From Guadua angustifolia (taxonomy: Eukaryota; Streptophyta; Magnoliopsida; Poales; Poaceae), in contig CM070508.1 of NCBI GenBank assembly GCA_036346375.1, positions 14,998,852-15,062,851 on the forward strand: DNA of 64,000 bases, in the 5' to 3' direction. A model generated the notes under the pieces. The model was not told the DNA's origin. It searched no databases and was given only the letters and a program-made list of their open reading frames with translations. The position numbers and the translations under genes were made by a program. Position 1 is the stretch's first letter, and every line of letters begins with the position of its first letter. Positions 1-11,900 of this stretch are shown here, in pieces.

Positions 1-3000
1 GAGGTATTCAAATATACAAATACATTTAGTTTTTGAACTAAGTTAATTCGTTTGTTTAGCAACCATTAATAATGCTTAAGATGGCCATTAAAAGGAATGA
101 ATGTATAAGGGTTCATAAAATCATAAAGTATTTTGTGGGAGATTCCTGAAATCAGTAGGAGCTTGTCCAAATAAAAATACTTAGGATCAAACTTAAGTTG
201 CATTATTTTAATAGAAGAAAATGATAATTATAGTAGTAAATAAATAATTAACCTATTGCAATTGAAGTTAAAATAATGCCAAACCAGCTTTGAAACAATT
301 CTAGGATGGTATTCGCTAACACCGAAAAATGAATTAAAGATCTCAGTATAGCGTAGTTGTAAACTCAAAATGAAGTTAGCCGATTTAGCGTTCAGACAGA
401 TCATTTAGACTAATTCAACAAAGCAGATAAAATAACTCGCCTAAATACTAAAATTAGTAAAACTAGTTTAGTAACATTCTACAAAGTTTATACTACCATG
501 ATCTGTAAAAAGAACCTTATTCCATTAAGGTTTGCATATTAATATTGTTGGTATAAAACCCTTAAGTGATAACCTTTTGTTTCGCTTTCCTGCCTATTCG
601 ATTTAAGTAAACTTTACCATGCCACTTAAGCCTTTTCAACAATGAATATAATGTATTAGCCAAAGCCTAAAAATTTTGGAATCAGCTTAGGATTGTTATA
701 CAAAGTATAAACCATCTTATTATGTAGAAATAACCATACTTCATCATGATTTGCATATTAATCCTAATAGCTAAATAACCCTAAGTAATCACATTACTTT
801 AGACCGTAATATGAATAAACGAATTGTAGTTTCAATGAGTAACCTGTAGTTAAGTTATTTTTATCACCAGAACCTTCTCAAATATCGTGTAAATTAGTCC
901 AGTAGCCTAAATCAGTAAAACTAACTTGCGTAAAACTAATTCGAAGCGAAACCAATCAAAGATAAAGAACTATTTAGTCATAATCTAATATGATCATTTA
1001 AGCATTTTCATTAACTCGCAAAGTAACTCATCTAAATGCGAATAATGTAAAGAATAGTCTAGAATTGATCTTTAAGTTATAATCTGCAGCAATATAAGAA
1101 AATATTCATATTTCACTTTGCTTTGAATCTGAATCCTAATAGAGCAAAACCCATAGGTGGCAATGCTACCCGAAATAGTAATGTGATTAGTAAATCAATG
1201 AACTTTGCAAACTAATGCTTAATTCTATTAATCTAACCAATCTTTGCATCTTGAATTCGTAAAATAAGACTAATAAATTCATAAAAGAGCAATCCCGGTT
1301 TCTTGTGCAGAGTTTATTCGTTTTGCTATTTATTTCCTTCTTGCCGTTATTGAAGTTAGTTTATTGCTTGCTTTATTTCCGTTGTTCGACGTGTAGAACC
1401 CGACGTCTCTAGCTTCGTCTTCGTCGTCGTCACCGCAATCCTCGTCCTCGTCGTATTCGTCAATCAAGCAAGGCAAGCTTCCTTTGACCATATTGCTCCC
1501 AATATTTTATATTCCTTTTGTGCATCAAATTGTTTCATGCATGCGTTTACTTTATGTAAATTGCTATTTTGTGGATTGGTAGTTATACCGGTTGTCTCGT
1601 GAATCTCCTTTGATGTTTATGAACATGTGAACCTTGATAACCACATAATAGGGCTAGGCATTACTTAATGTCATCTTGGGTATATACGATCATATTAACC
1701 TGCTTAGCCATGCTTTAGTATTTGAGGAACTGATGATCATGATTAAAGTTGTTTCTGAAATGTTTTACCTGAAACCTGAATGATCCTTTTGGGAAAATGG
1801 TTGCTAGTACTTTGATTAAAAACCCAAAATAAAACTATGCTTGGATGCGGGCGATTATTGGCGATAGCCGGATGTGCGAATGGAATTGCACGTAGTGTAG
1901 GGCGAGTATCGCCTGTGTCGATAAGGACCGAGCAATGGGACGCTATTGATCCGAGATTTCCGTGCAACCACGAGAGCTATTTATGGGGTAGCCATAGCTT
2001 GTTATGTTAATTAGACATGGCTTCGTCATTGGTAGGCGGAGCTCGCATGAGTTTTCCGGTCAGTTCTACCTCGACGGGTATTCCGTCAGTCTACTTGCTA
2101 ATGCAACGGTGCATACTCGCCGTGTTCGAAACGTTGTGTTGTGTTGGGGTATCGAAGTGGATCCACGACTCGCGTGTGTGTTTCTGGTTCTACGGCGGGG
2201 GTTAACGTCCCGGGCTGGTCAAAGCCATGTCTAGGTAATGTAACGACTATGTATGGTCGAAAGACCATGACTTGTGGGTAAAGTTGTACACCTCTGCAGA
2301 GTTTAAATCTAATCGATTAGCCGCGCTCGCGGTCATGAGCACTTGGTGATTTCATTCCAATGCTAGATGTTTATTATTTAAAAAGGGCTTGGTACCATTT
2401 GTTTTTGCAACTGTGTTTTATGTCAAAGGGCCGACATTGATGGATTTCTGGATATGTTGTTTCGTCGCTCACGTCATGGAGGACTGTGAGTGTTATTATG
2501 CTTTACTTATTTGTTATCAATTAAACTTGCTCTTTTAAATTCCGTTTGCGAATGACTTGATTTAGAAATGCAAATTCGCTTTATGCAAATTAACTGTAGT
2601 AGCCTCCTTTAAAACGGCTTGCATGTATTGTAGGTTTTGCTCAAGTCTTGCTGAGTACGCAACGTACTCACCCTTGCCTAATTATATGTAGGTGGATGAG
2701 TTAGCGCGGCTTCGAAGTTGTTCATCGCAGGTTGCGGGATGTTTTGTCGTATTCTATCTGGAGTTTATGCCTGGTCAGTTGCCTGCGGGATTCGGTTGGG
2801 CAAACTACAGGATACTGCTTCTTTGCTGCTAATCTCTTTATTTGTAAGCTTCTCTTTATATATTAGTTTCCGCTGTGATTATTTGTTGTATGGTTGTGAT
2901 TCCAAATGTTGAAATGTGCGTGCTAGCTACTGATCCAGGGACTAGTACTGCGAGCACATTAGATTTCCATTTTTGCATTCGGTGTAAAAATGGGGGTCGT

Positions 3001-3004
3001 TACA
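1..3004 (+). repeat. 5' LTR (partial) of giant LTR retrotransposon
   Basis: The first 3004 bases repeat at 10773-13769 in the same orientation, with long stretches identical. The copy ends in TTACA and is followed at once by a tRNA-Met-type primer binding site, which fixes it as the 5' LTR. About 1.78 kb of its 5' part lies outside the window, as shown by the full 3' LTR starting at 8997. Within it, 'gcttgctgagtacg' is followed by 'gtactcacccttgcct', a word I recognise from LTRs of grass Tekay/Del-type gypsy elements. That clade assignment is an inference. Confidence 0.93.
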
Positions 3005-3018
3005 GTTGGTATCAGAGC
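3005..3018 (+). other. primer binding site (tRNA-iMet)
   Basis: The sequence TGGTATCAGAGC at 3007-3018, directly after the LTR end, is complementary to the 3' end of plant initiator tRNA-Met. It is the usual first-strand priming site of many plant LTR retrotransposons. It fixes the 5' LTR boundary at 3004 and the plus orientation of the element. Confidence 0.92.
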
Positions 3019-3689
3019 TATACTGACCGTAGGATAAACCTTAGATAGAATGGTCGTTAGCATTGGAATATGAGAATTCAAAATCTTACTTCCAAAAGCT
3101 ACTATATTTGCAAAATGTAGACTCTGCTATTCTTTCCTCATTCTTAAGACTCTACTCTTGCCTCTACATTCCGTTTGATTTGTAAACAAACTCTTCTTTC
3201 CTGAAAAAGAAATTGTCGCTAGTGGTTATCTTCACTACTGATTCTGAAGATGTTCGAGGCTTGTTACTGTCATCCTTCATGCCGACCAAAGAAGCCTACA
3301 ACGTCAACGACAACCATCTCAAGAAAGCATGCAACGATTCGCTAACCTCGACAAAACAGAAATATAGCTCGAAGATTCTACTCCATAAAGAGTTAGCATC
3401 ACCCAACAGCAAAAGGGCGGATGATTAGAATGCATTAGGATTACCTTAAGACAGGAACCCTTACGCATAGCATTTTGTTCCGCTCTGGTTATATAAAGCA
3501 TTTTACTCTTTGGTGTTTATGTCTTGCTACTTAGAATTGGTTTTGTATCTGAATGTCAGGACTGATTTATGTGTAACTTGACCACTATGGTTAAAGTTTC
3601 ATAATAAGTTGTCCTCATGTATGAATATCTAAATCTCAACCCATAGGATGAATACAAAATCATGAACTAGTTTATCTCTTCTTTCCATA

Positions 3690-4375
3690 GGATTTCTCAC
3701 ATGGGGAATCATTATTGCCATTAACCTTTCACAAAATCAAGTCTCATCCAGGTTAGTAATACAGTCCCCATTGCCACTCTAGCTTCCTGAGACCACACCA
3801 TATATATATATATAAACCCAGACTAAGATGTTCACAACCATCAATTGATCTAAGCTGTTTTAGGCTAATTAAAACCTGGTCTTTCCAATAACAGCTCCTC
3901 ATCGTGCCTTAAAAGTTCACCGCATTATTTTACCTAAATTATATACTGTGAGTCTAAGTTAGAGTCGGAAAAGTTCTATGCTTCCAGAATATGAACATTA
4001 GAATGATCGTCAAAAGAAAAACATAACCTAGTCTGTACCTTCCCTCCATAGAACTTTTTATGAACTTACCTCCTCTCAGTACAGTTTCTCACCTATGACG
4101 CCATCATGGACTAGCAGTATAGTCTCTATTACTACTTTTAACTTTACTTGAGATCACACCATCCATGTGCAAACCAAGCCAGGTCGCTAACAACCACCAA
4201 ACTAGTTTATGCTGCTTTAGGCTAGTTAGAACTTAATGCTCCAACAAGAATTTCTAAACATGCCTCAAAAGCCTGCCTCATGACTTTGCCTAAATTATGT
4301 ACCACAAAAATGAGTTAGAACCAGAAAGTTATAATCTTACAATGTAAACTTTAGAATGGTTGTTAAAACGAAAAT
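3690..4375 (+). repeat. degenerate tandem duplication, period about 355 bp
   Basis: Two diverged copies follow each other. Shared words in the same order include 'gagaccacaccat' near 3790 and 'gagatcacaccat' near 4150, then 'gctgttttaggctaatta' and 'gctgctttaggctagtta', then 'agaatgatcgtcaaaa' near 4000 and 'agaatggttgttaaaa' near 4352. The offset is 350-360 bp throughout. No coding function is visible. Confidence 0.75.
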
Positions 4376-4929
4376 CGAAAAAGAAAAATCGGAAATCCTA
4401 ATTTTCAAAAAGAAATATAAAAAGGATAGTATTGGTTATACACATACTCCTTTCCTGTCTATAGAATTTAGCTTCCCTATCTGTATACTCGTTTCTCCCT
4501 GTGTAGGATTTTCTTTCTCTACTCCTAAGTTGTTCTTTCTAGAAATATTTCTTTCCTTGTCTTTTGCAAAATGGAAGTCACCAACAAGTCTTTTGGAAAT
4601 AATTTCGGTAATAAATCAACATCGTCGTGATGTCTGCATCAGCAACTTCAAGAAGATAGAAGCAATGAAACGTCACAACTTCTCCGACTTCATCGAAGCC
4701 TCGGAAGACTAACACAAGTGGTGCGAGGATTAAAAGAAACTCATCGCTAAATAACCTGCAAGAAAAGATAGTATTATACAAACTACCCATTATCCTGGCT
4801 ATGTAGTAGACCTTATGTGCAGCAATGCATAGGATTCGGCTAGTAAAAGAAAAACCATAGATACCACCCATGTACTAAGTTAAATATGTGTATAGTATTT
4901 CTGTGCTATTGAAATTTTGTTGAAAATCT

Positions 4930-6590
4930 TTCATATCGCTTTCGGGTTACTCTCGTGAATGTTAAACCACTAGGTTGAAATTTGCGATGTGTTAACCCTA
5001 CTTAATAAGAAAAATTTTAATTAAAAAGATTTTAAAGAACGTAGTAGGCCGTCCCAATTTCCATTTGTTGAATACCCTACTTCAGCAGCACAACCTCTGT
5101 TATCTTCTCCCCATAGCTAATACCCACTCTTTCTATTTCCTTTGCTCAACTACGCTAAAACCACCTGTTCCTCGTACTCTTTTTATGGCAATACCAAGGA
5201 CTACCTAAGAAAATGCTGTCACAAGTTGCTATAATCAGCAAATTCTAATGCCAACCAATCTCGCTAAGTCTGTATGTCAGACCTTAATAAATATCCTCAT
5301 TTTGTTCATACTACATACTGGCACCTCTTGCCCTCAAGATTCTCCAATAACTAATGCCATAACAACTACCTTTACTACCTTCGGGAAGTACTTCTATTGC
5401 AGAACCTTTAGTCGAACCCCTCGATACTAGAATGGAAGACAGGACTATAAAGTAGTAGGTTAGCATAATAAAACTTTGTTATGACCTAAGAAAGTGTATA
5501 GTTCTTATGTAATAAATAAAAGTGTGTTGTAATTTGATTAATTAAAAAAAATTTCTGTCGGTATTACTATCACGGGAAACTCTCGTAATGCTTAACCGAT
5601 AGGCTAAAGAATTATAACGAGATGACCCAAAATCATATAAGGAACCCATAGTTATGAAGCAATTAAATTGTAAAATATTATCTTAGAAGTATAAACCTTC
5701 AAAAGATTTTGTATATTGCACAACTATGGTTATGGAACAACCTCTCCTTTCATCCTAAATCCCTTTATTACCCAAGTTATCATTCTGACATCCTTCCTTT
5801 AAGAACAATTATTATGGACAGTCAGAAAAACTAGAGTAGTACTGTAAAAGAATTAACTAAAAACCTTGAACATGGAAACTATGCACTGTTGTGATACAAA
5901 GTAAACCCACATAAACCAAGAAATTTAATATAAAATCATAGCTATGTTAGCACTCAATTGGAAGGTCAAGTTTTACGTCACTATGTGAAGCGTCATAACA
6001 ACACAAAATTCAACAATTATCCGAGAAACTGAACGTAAGATTTTTCGCTAAGTATGCAGTTCATGGCATTGATATAGATGCCCATGTTCATGCATACAAA
6101 GTTGCACAAGACTTCAAGATCCATCATCAGCAACTGGATTAAGACATCAATAAACAAGCAAAAGCATTTACAACCAGCTACCACAAGAAGTTCTTCACCG
6201 TCTCCTTTATCAATCCGTCATGAAGGATCATATATAGAAATTCTAAACCAGAAGAAATAAAATCCCTTACTATGAAATCTGAATGAGAATCTTAAATAAA
6301 AGACTTCTCTAATCAAATAATAACTAGTTAACTTACAATCACATGAATCCTCAAAATATGCAAATCTAGAACTATATAAGAGATCACTAGTGATTAGAAA
6401 CCCTACCATCCTTATATGATAATCAGTATTATACTTGGTGTTCTTTTGAATTTTTGATCGAAGAGTACCTTGTATTGTGGTTTGGATTACCTTCGTGTAT
6501 GTAAAAACCTTTCGGTTGAAATTCACGATAAGTCAATCCCCGGAAATGATAATAATACCATACATTAAATTTTTAAAGAACGAAACGTTG
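4930..6590 (+). repeat. three dispersed copies of a ~100-bp internal module
   Basis: A module containing 'ggttactctcgtgaatg', a following 'aggttgaaatt' block, a GTTAACCC-like word and then 'tttaaagaacg' occurs near 4945-5045. Decayed copies lie near 5560-5630 and 6480-6585; the third copy reads 'ggattaccttcgtgtatg', 'cggttgaaattcacga', 'tttttaaagaacga'. The spacing is roughly 620 and 920 bp. They look like old segmental duplications of the interior. Confidence 0.6.
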
Positions 6591-6834
6591 CCTTGTAACC
6601 CAACAGAATTTCATCTAAATAACCTTATCTTAATAAATATCGTTGCAAGATGCCTGTGACGAGATCCCTTAGCAAAAAGCTTGGAAGTAAAATCCTACCA
6701 GGCCTTCAACCTCGAAATGAAGGTCATATTCCAGCTCTTGCTGAGAGAACAAATTGTTTGGATCAAAAGTCCCTCCTACATCCTATTTAATACCTAAGCA
6801 TTGCTCCTTAGAGTATTGTCACCAAAGAACCAAG

Positions 6835-7695
6835 CCCGTGCTTGCATTATTTGTGGAGAAATAGGTCACACCGATGATGAGCATCCAATCAACTGCTCCA
6901 GTTGTGAAGGAAATCATTCTCCGAAAGTGTCCTATGGACAATATCACTTGTTTCCTTTGTGAAGGTCGAGATCATTATCCACCGCAGGTGCCCCTTGATC
7001 CATTAGTCACCGCTGCGATTCAAGATCAACGGAACAACTTGAGCCTTAGTTGCTCAAGAGTTGGCAAATAAAAGAAAAGCTATGCAAGAGAAGTCGCTGA
7101 AGAATCAAAGAAACAACACTTCAATCATGACAATTTCCATCCAGAAAACAATAAATGGCCATCATCACAAGATGTTTCTTATGTGGCGAGGAAGGTCATT
7201 GGGCGTGGAGTGTCCTAACAAGCAGCAAGATGAGGTTAATAAGGAAGAAGGGGTTGGGCATGCAATTAATCATAGCAAAAAGTCACGAAGGAAACCAAAG
7301 TGCCACATCTGTCGCAAGAAGGGTCATATTGCTAATCAGTGCCCCCAAAGAAAACAAACATCTCCTAGCATCATAAACATGTCAAGAGTCACATCGGTTA
7401 AGTTTACTGACTCGAGTGGGAGAAATAAGATCTGAAGTGACCTACCCAAAGAATCAGATAAAAAGAAGACATTTGAGCAAGAATGCTAGTCCCCAGAAGA
7501 ATTCTACACAACTCCACGTGCAATTTCAACCTTCATCTGTTCATCCCTTTAGCCAAACCAATGAACAATTCTCTGGTACTCAAAACCAGAAAGCTAATGT
7601 TGTTTGCTTTTGCTGTGGTGAGCGTGGGCATTATACCAAGGGTTGTCCAAAGAAAAAGAAAGCTCCACCACATTCCCAGCCTCGAGGAGTTTAGG
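6835..7695 (+). pseudogene. decayed gag nucleocapsid with multiple CCHC zinc knuckles
   Basis: Nucleocapsid zinc knuckles bind retroelement RNA during packaging in the virus-like particle. Two canonical C-X2-C-X4-H-X4-C knuckles are readable: CHICRKKGHIANQC near 7302-7343 and CFCCGERGHYTKGC near 7608-7650. A third, CFLCGEEGHWA near 7176, loses its last cysteine to a frameshift that puts ECPN into another frame. Upstream, CIICGEIGH near 6843 and CFLCEGRDHYP near 6950 are further knuckle-like remnants that lack proper spacing or the last Cys. The pieces lie in different frames separated by stops, so this is not one protein today. Five knuckles is more than the one or two usual for plant gypsy gag. 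No protease or RT follows. Confidence 0.75.
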
Positions 7696-8978
7696 GCCTA
7701 CCAGATGCAGTATCGAATTGATAGCTTCGCCCGCATTAGCTAAGAAGGACTTGGATACCTTGTCTACATCTACTCAAGAAGAGTTCTACTTCCCCTTGTC
7801 AAGAAAGATATTAGTAACTTCTAAACTATTTTGGAGACCTAGAAAACATCAAGTGCCTAAAACAACCCCTGCCTCGACGTTAGACTCTGAATGTAAATAT
7901 ATTCCTCATATGGTTGTACCCGACTCTTAATATGATATTGAGTATGTCTTTTGTGTATTCAATTCCTACAACCAATCTTTTGATCCCGTGCATTTCATTA
8001 CTTCATAATTGTCAAATCCAAAGAGAATCAAAAACCTTCTATCTACTGAAACGATCAAACAAGTTAAATCACCAGGATCGATCATTTTATAATCCTCTTA
8101 CCTCAAACCAATATTTGGATTATCTCTATCTTGTCTTCAATCTAAAGTCAACCCGAAATAACCTTTCTGCTTAGCTCCTTTCATCAACTAAGGTTGAAGT
8201 ATACAGATAAACCATTGTATTCAAATACCCTTCTTGGTATTAAGCATTCAGGTTTTCTCAAGTAAATCTAACGACAATGTAACCTTTCCTTCGCCTCAAA
8301 AATTCTAAATGAAACACATACCACTCTCCAAATTAGATTATCTTTATTGACAATACTGATTATACAATCAAAATAGATACGTATAAAAATATTAGTATCA
8401 CTCAACTGCGTACGCAAAACCTAAATGCAAATCTTATCTCTTTCTCGCACGATAACTTAGAATCACAAGACGAAGGTCCAGTGAAGCAATTGCAATGAAG
8501 ACGACGTATCAACAGAACGACAAAGTCGCCTCCGAGAAAGAACTCCTAAATCTATCTCATCCTCAAGATTTGCAAAGTTCGTGGTATTCACCGATTTCAA
8601 ATTCGAAATAACCTGGTACCGCGATATATTAGACCATATCATATCGTTGAAGATTAAAGAAAAAGGAAACATATAAATCAAAGTTGCCATCTCACTTATC
8701 CAGTGTTCGTGATGTCTTCATCTTCCTTCTAAACTCACCTAACTAGATGAAATCAATCTATAATCTGAATTAACTTATCAAGAGCATTCGATCATAATCT
8801 TAAGAGAAACTGAACGCCACACTCGTAATAAACCCCACAAGACGATCAAGATTTAGCGGAGCACTCATCCTGAAGAAGAAGCAACTTGAAAACGAGAAGA
8901 CCGACTCAAGAAGAAGATTCCTAACTCTTTTAAAAATACTTTCCTTTAGACCCGCCAAATCTCGGGGTCGAGATTTCT
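7696..8978 (+). other. retrotransposon interior, non-coding
   Basis: About 1.3 kb lie between the last zinc knuckle and the purine tract. Open frames are short and show no protease, RT or integrase motif. In an autonomous gypsy element the pol gene of about 3 kb would sit here, so its absence supports the non-autonomous call. Confidence 0.6.
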
Positions 8979-8996
8979 GTAAGGGGGGTAGATCTG
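8979..8996 (+). other. polypurine tract
   Basis: The sequence 'gtaaggggggtagatc' lies immediately before the 3' LTR start TGTAACATCC. A G-run of this kind primes plus-strand synthesis in LTR elements and fixes the 3' LTR start at 8997. Confidence 0.85.
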
Positions 8997-11900
8997 TAAC
9001 ATCCTGAAACTTCAATAAAATGAAAATGAATATTTTTAATTCGAAAATAAATGTTTTTGAGTTTCCTTGGCATTGTTGGTTCTTATTTGAATTTTATTGG
9101 ATTTTTGTATTGTAAGGAAATCTAATGCATAGAATTTAAGAATGGACATCATCCAAACATTATCTGAATCCAAGAAAAGTACCATAATGCCCTTAGAATG
9201 ATATTTACCTCTGGTAGAAATTCTAGGAGCCGATCATGAGATATAACACTTTTAAAAATTCAAAAATGAAGCTCAAATTCGAAATCATAATGTCGTAATT
9301 TTATAAAATTCGAGCAATATCTCGAGCTAAAAATTTTACATAAGAATACTTAGCTCAAATTAATTTGAAAAACAAAGTTTCAAAAGTTATAAAAATATTT
9401 GAATCGTTCGATAATTCAAAATCGAAATTGAAATCCTGCATTGTACAAGGTCGAATTTTAGTAAATAATATATAAATTATTTGAATCTCAAATGTTTATG
9501 GAGATCATCTACTTTCGAAGAGACTACACAAAAGTATGAAAAATCTCTGTCAAGGTTTAGGTGGCAAATCAATGCAAGATCGATTGCACTTAAGGGTCAA
9601 TCCTCAAGTCGGTTCTCTTTTCATTCACGGCATGTGGGCCAAACCATTCCTTTCTCCGCTCACATGCAGTGGAGAAACCTTGATCTCGCAATGGTCCTGC
9701 TGCCAGGCCCTTCTCCCCCAACCCCGTTAGCTCCACTGAAGAAGTCTCCCGAAGCCGTTCGTTCCACTGGCGAATTCTCCGATGCTCAGAGCTTCACCCC
9801 AATTGCGATCACTGCCACGAAGCCATTCATTCGCTACAAAGCCATTCCTTGCACCCCAGCGTTCGCAGTGAACCCTTCCTCATTCCCCTCGCCTCTCCTT
9901 CCCTTTTCCCCAGCCTGAGGCGCATGAACTCCCCTCCAGTTCCGCCATTTCCAGGAGGCTCTGCCGCTCGAGTGCGAAGCAAAATGCGGGAGATTTAGTG
10001 GTCCCCCTTCCAATTCCTCGAGCGTGGAACATCCTTGGCCTTCACTGTGTCCAACGCAAGCCCCAATTTCTGTTCTTCACGCCTGCAACCCCGCCGCACC
10101 ACTCGCCGTTCTTCCTCACCTCCGGTCGCACGGTGGCAGCCCACACCGAAGCTCCTCCGGCCGAATCAACTGCAGAAACGGACTCCCTGGAGCTCGTGGA
10201 TGCTCAAGCCGCCACCCATTCAAGTCGAGCTGCCTTCGTCTTCTTCCCCGGCGAGCCGCCCCTTCCGCCGCCGCCCGGGTCCGGCTGCGCGCCTCCCTGC
10301 TGCGTCTCCGATCAAGCGACTTCATCTCCAGACTCTCTCCGAGCCCTCCTCTCCAGCCATCGTGATTCACGGATCTTCGCCAGTAGCTCCTCGCGGCCAG
10401 CCCTAGAAGTGCTCTGCTTCTTCCTCTCAGACTGTGGGGTCGGGAAAACAGAAGACTCCATGTAGAAGAAGCTCAGAGCAGAAGGTGTTTTCCCTGTGGC
10501 AAAGCGTATTTTCCTTTTCTAGCCATTTATAGTTGATTGAAAATTTAGACTTGAATATCTTCTGTAATTTTAATTCAATCCCAGTGAAACAAATTTGTAT
10601 AATCATATGAAATTAGAAAGAATCTAAATATGTAAAAATACCTAATTTTTGGTCTGTAGAGTAATTATTTATGTTAAACTTTGATTAGGATGTTAATATG
10701 GTTGTTAATGGGATCTTGTGTATACTAAGTGATGAAATGATGAAATCAAAATCCATGAGATTTTAGGACCAGGAGGTATTCAAATATACAAATACATTTA
10801 GTTTTTGAACTAAGTTAATTCGTTTGTTTAGCAACCATTAATAATGCTTAAGATGGCCATTAAAAGGAATGAATGTATAAGGGTTCATAAAATCATAAAG
10901 TATTTTGTGGGAGATTCACGAAATCAGAGGAGCTTGTCCAAATAAAAATACTTAGGATCAAACTTAAGTTGCATTATTTTAATAGAAGAAAATGATAATT
11001 ATAGTAGTAAATAAATAATTAACCTATTGCAATTGAAGTTAAAATAATGCCAAACCAGCTTTGAAGCAATTCTAGGATGGTATTCTGCTAACACCGAAAA
11101 ATGAATTAAAGATCTGATAGCGTAGTTGTAAACTCAAAATGAAGTTAGCCGATTTAGCGTTCGTATTGTGATCATTTAGACTAATTCAACAGCAGATAAA
11201 ATAACTCGCCTAAATACTAAAATTAGTAAAACTAGTTTAGTAACATTCTACAAAGTTTATACTACCATGATCTGTAAAAAGAACCTTATTCCATTAAGGT
11301 TTGCATATTAATATTGTTGGTATAAAACCCTTAAGTGATAACCTTTTGTTTCGCTTTCCTGCCTATTCCGATTTCGTAAACTTTACCATGCCACTTAAGC
11401 CTTTTCAACAATGAATATAATGTATTAGCCAAAGCCTAAAAATTTTGGAATCAGCTTAGGATTGTTATACAAAGTATAAATCATCTTATTATGTAGAAAT
11501 AACCATACTTCATCATGATTTGCATATTAATCCTAATAGCTAAATAACCCTAAGTAATCACATTACTTTAGACCGTAATATGAATAAACGAATTGTAGTT
11601 TCAATGAGTAACCTGTAGTTAAGTTATTTTTATCACCAGAACCTTCTCAAATATCATGTAAATTAGTCCAGTAGCCTAAATCAGTAGAAACTAACTTATG
11701 TAAAACTAATTCGCTTAAACCAATCAAAGATAAAGAACTATTTAGTCATAATCTAATATGATCATTTAAGCATTTTCATTAACTCGCAAAGTAACTCATC
11801 TAAATGCGAATAATGTAAAGAATAGTCTAGAATTGATCTTTAAGTTATAATCTGTGACAATATAAGAAAATATTCATATTTCACTTTGCTTTGAATCTGA

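Larger units (their letters stand above)
3019..6830 (+). other. retrotransposon interior without recognisable coding
   Basis: This AT-rich leader and gag region has only short open frames, none of which I recognise. A stretch near 4665-4710 (residues ending MKRHNFSDFIEASED) faintly recalls the start of a plant gypsy gag core, but this is weak. The region contains an old tandem duplication at about 3690-4370. It also contains three scattered copies of a roughly 100-bp module, near 4930, 5560 and 6480. Both are listed separately. Confidence 0.6.

Noticed and set aside
3213..3428. 71-residue frame after the primer site as a gag protein
   Set aside because: It is short, has no gag motif and is followed by many stops in all frames.
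9481..10465. Several overlapping open frames of 113-155 residues as host genes
   Set aside because: They lie within a repeated LTR, overlap in several frames, come from C-rich composition and contain no domain I know.
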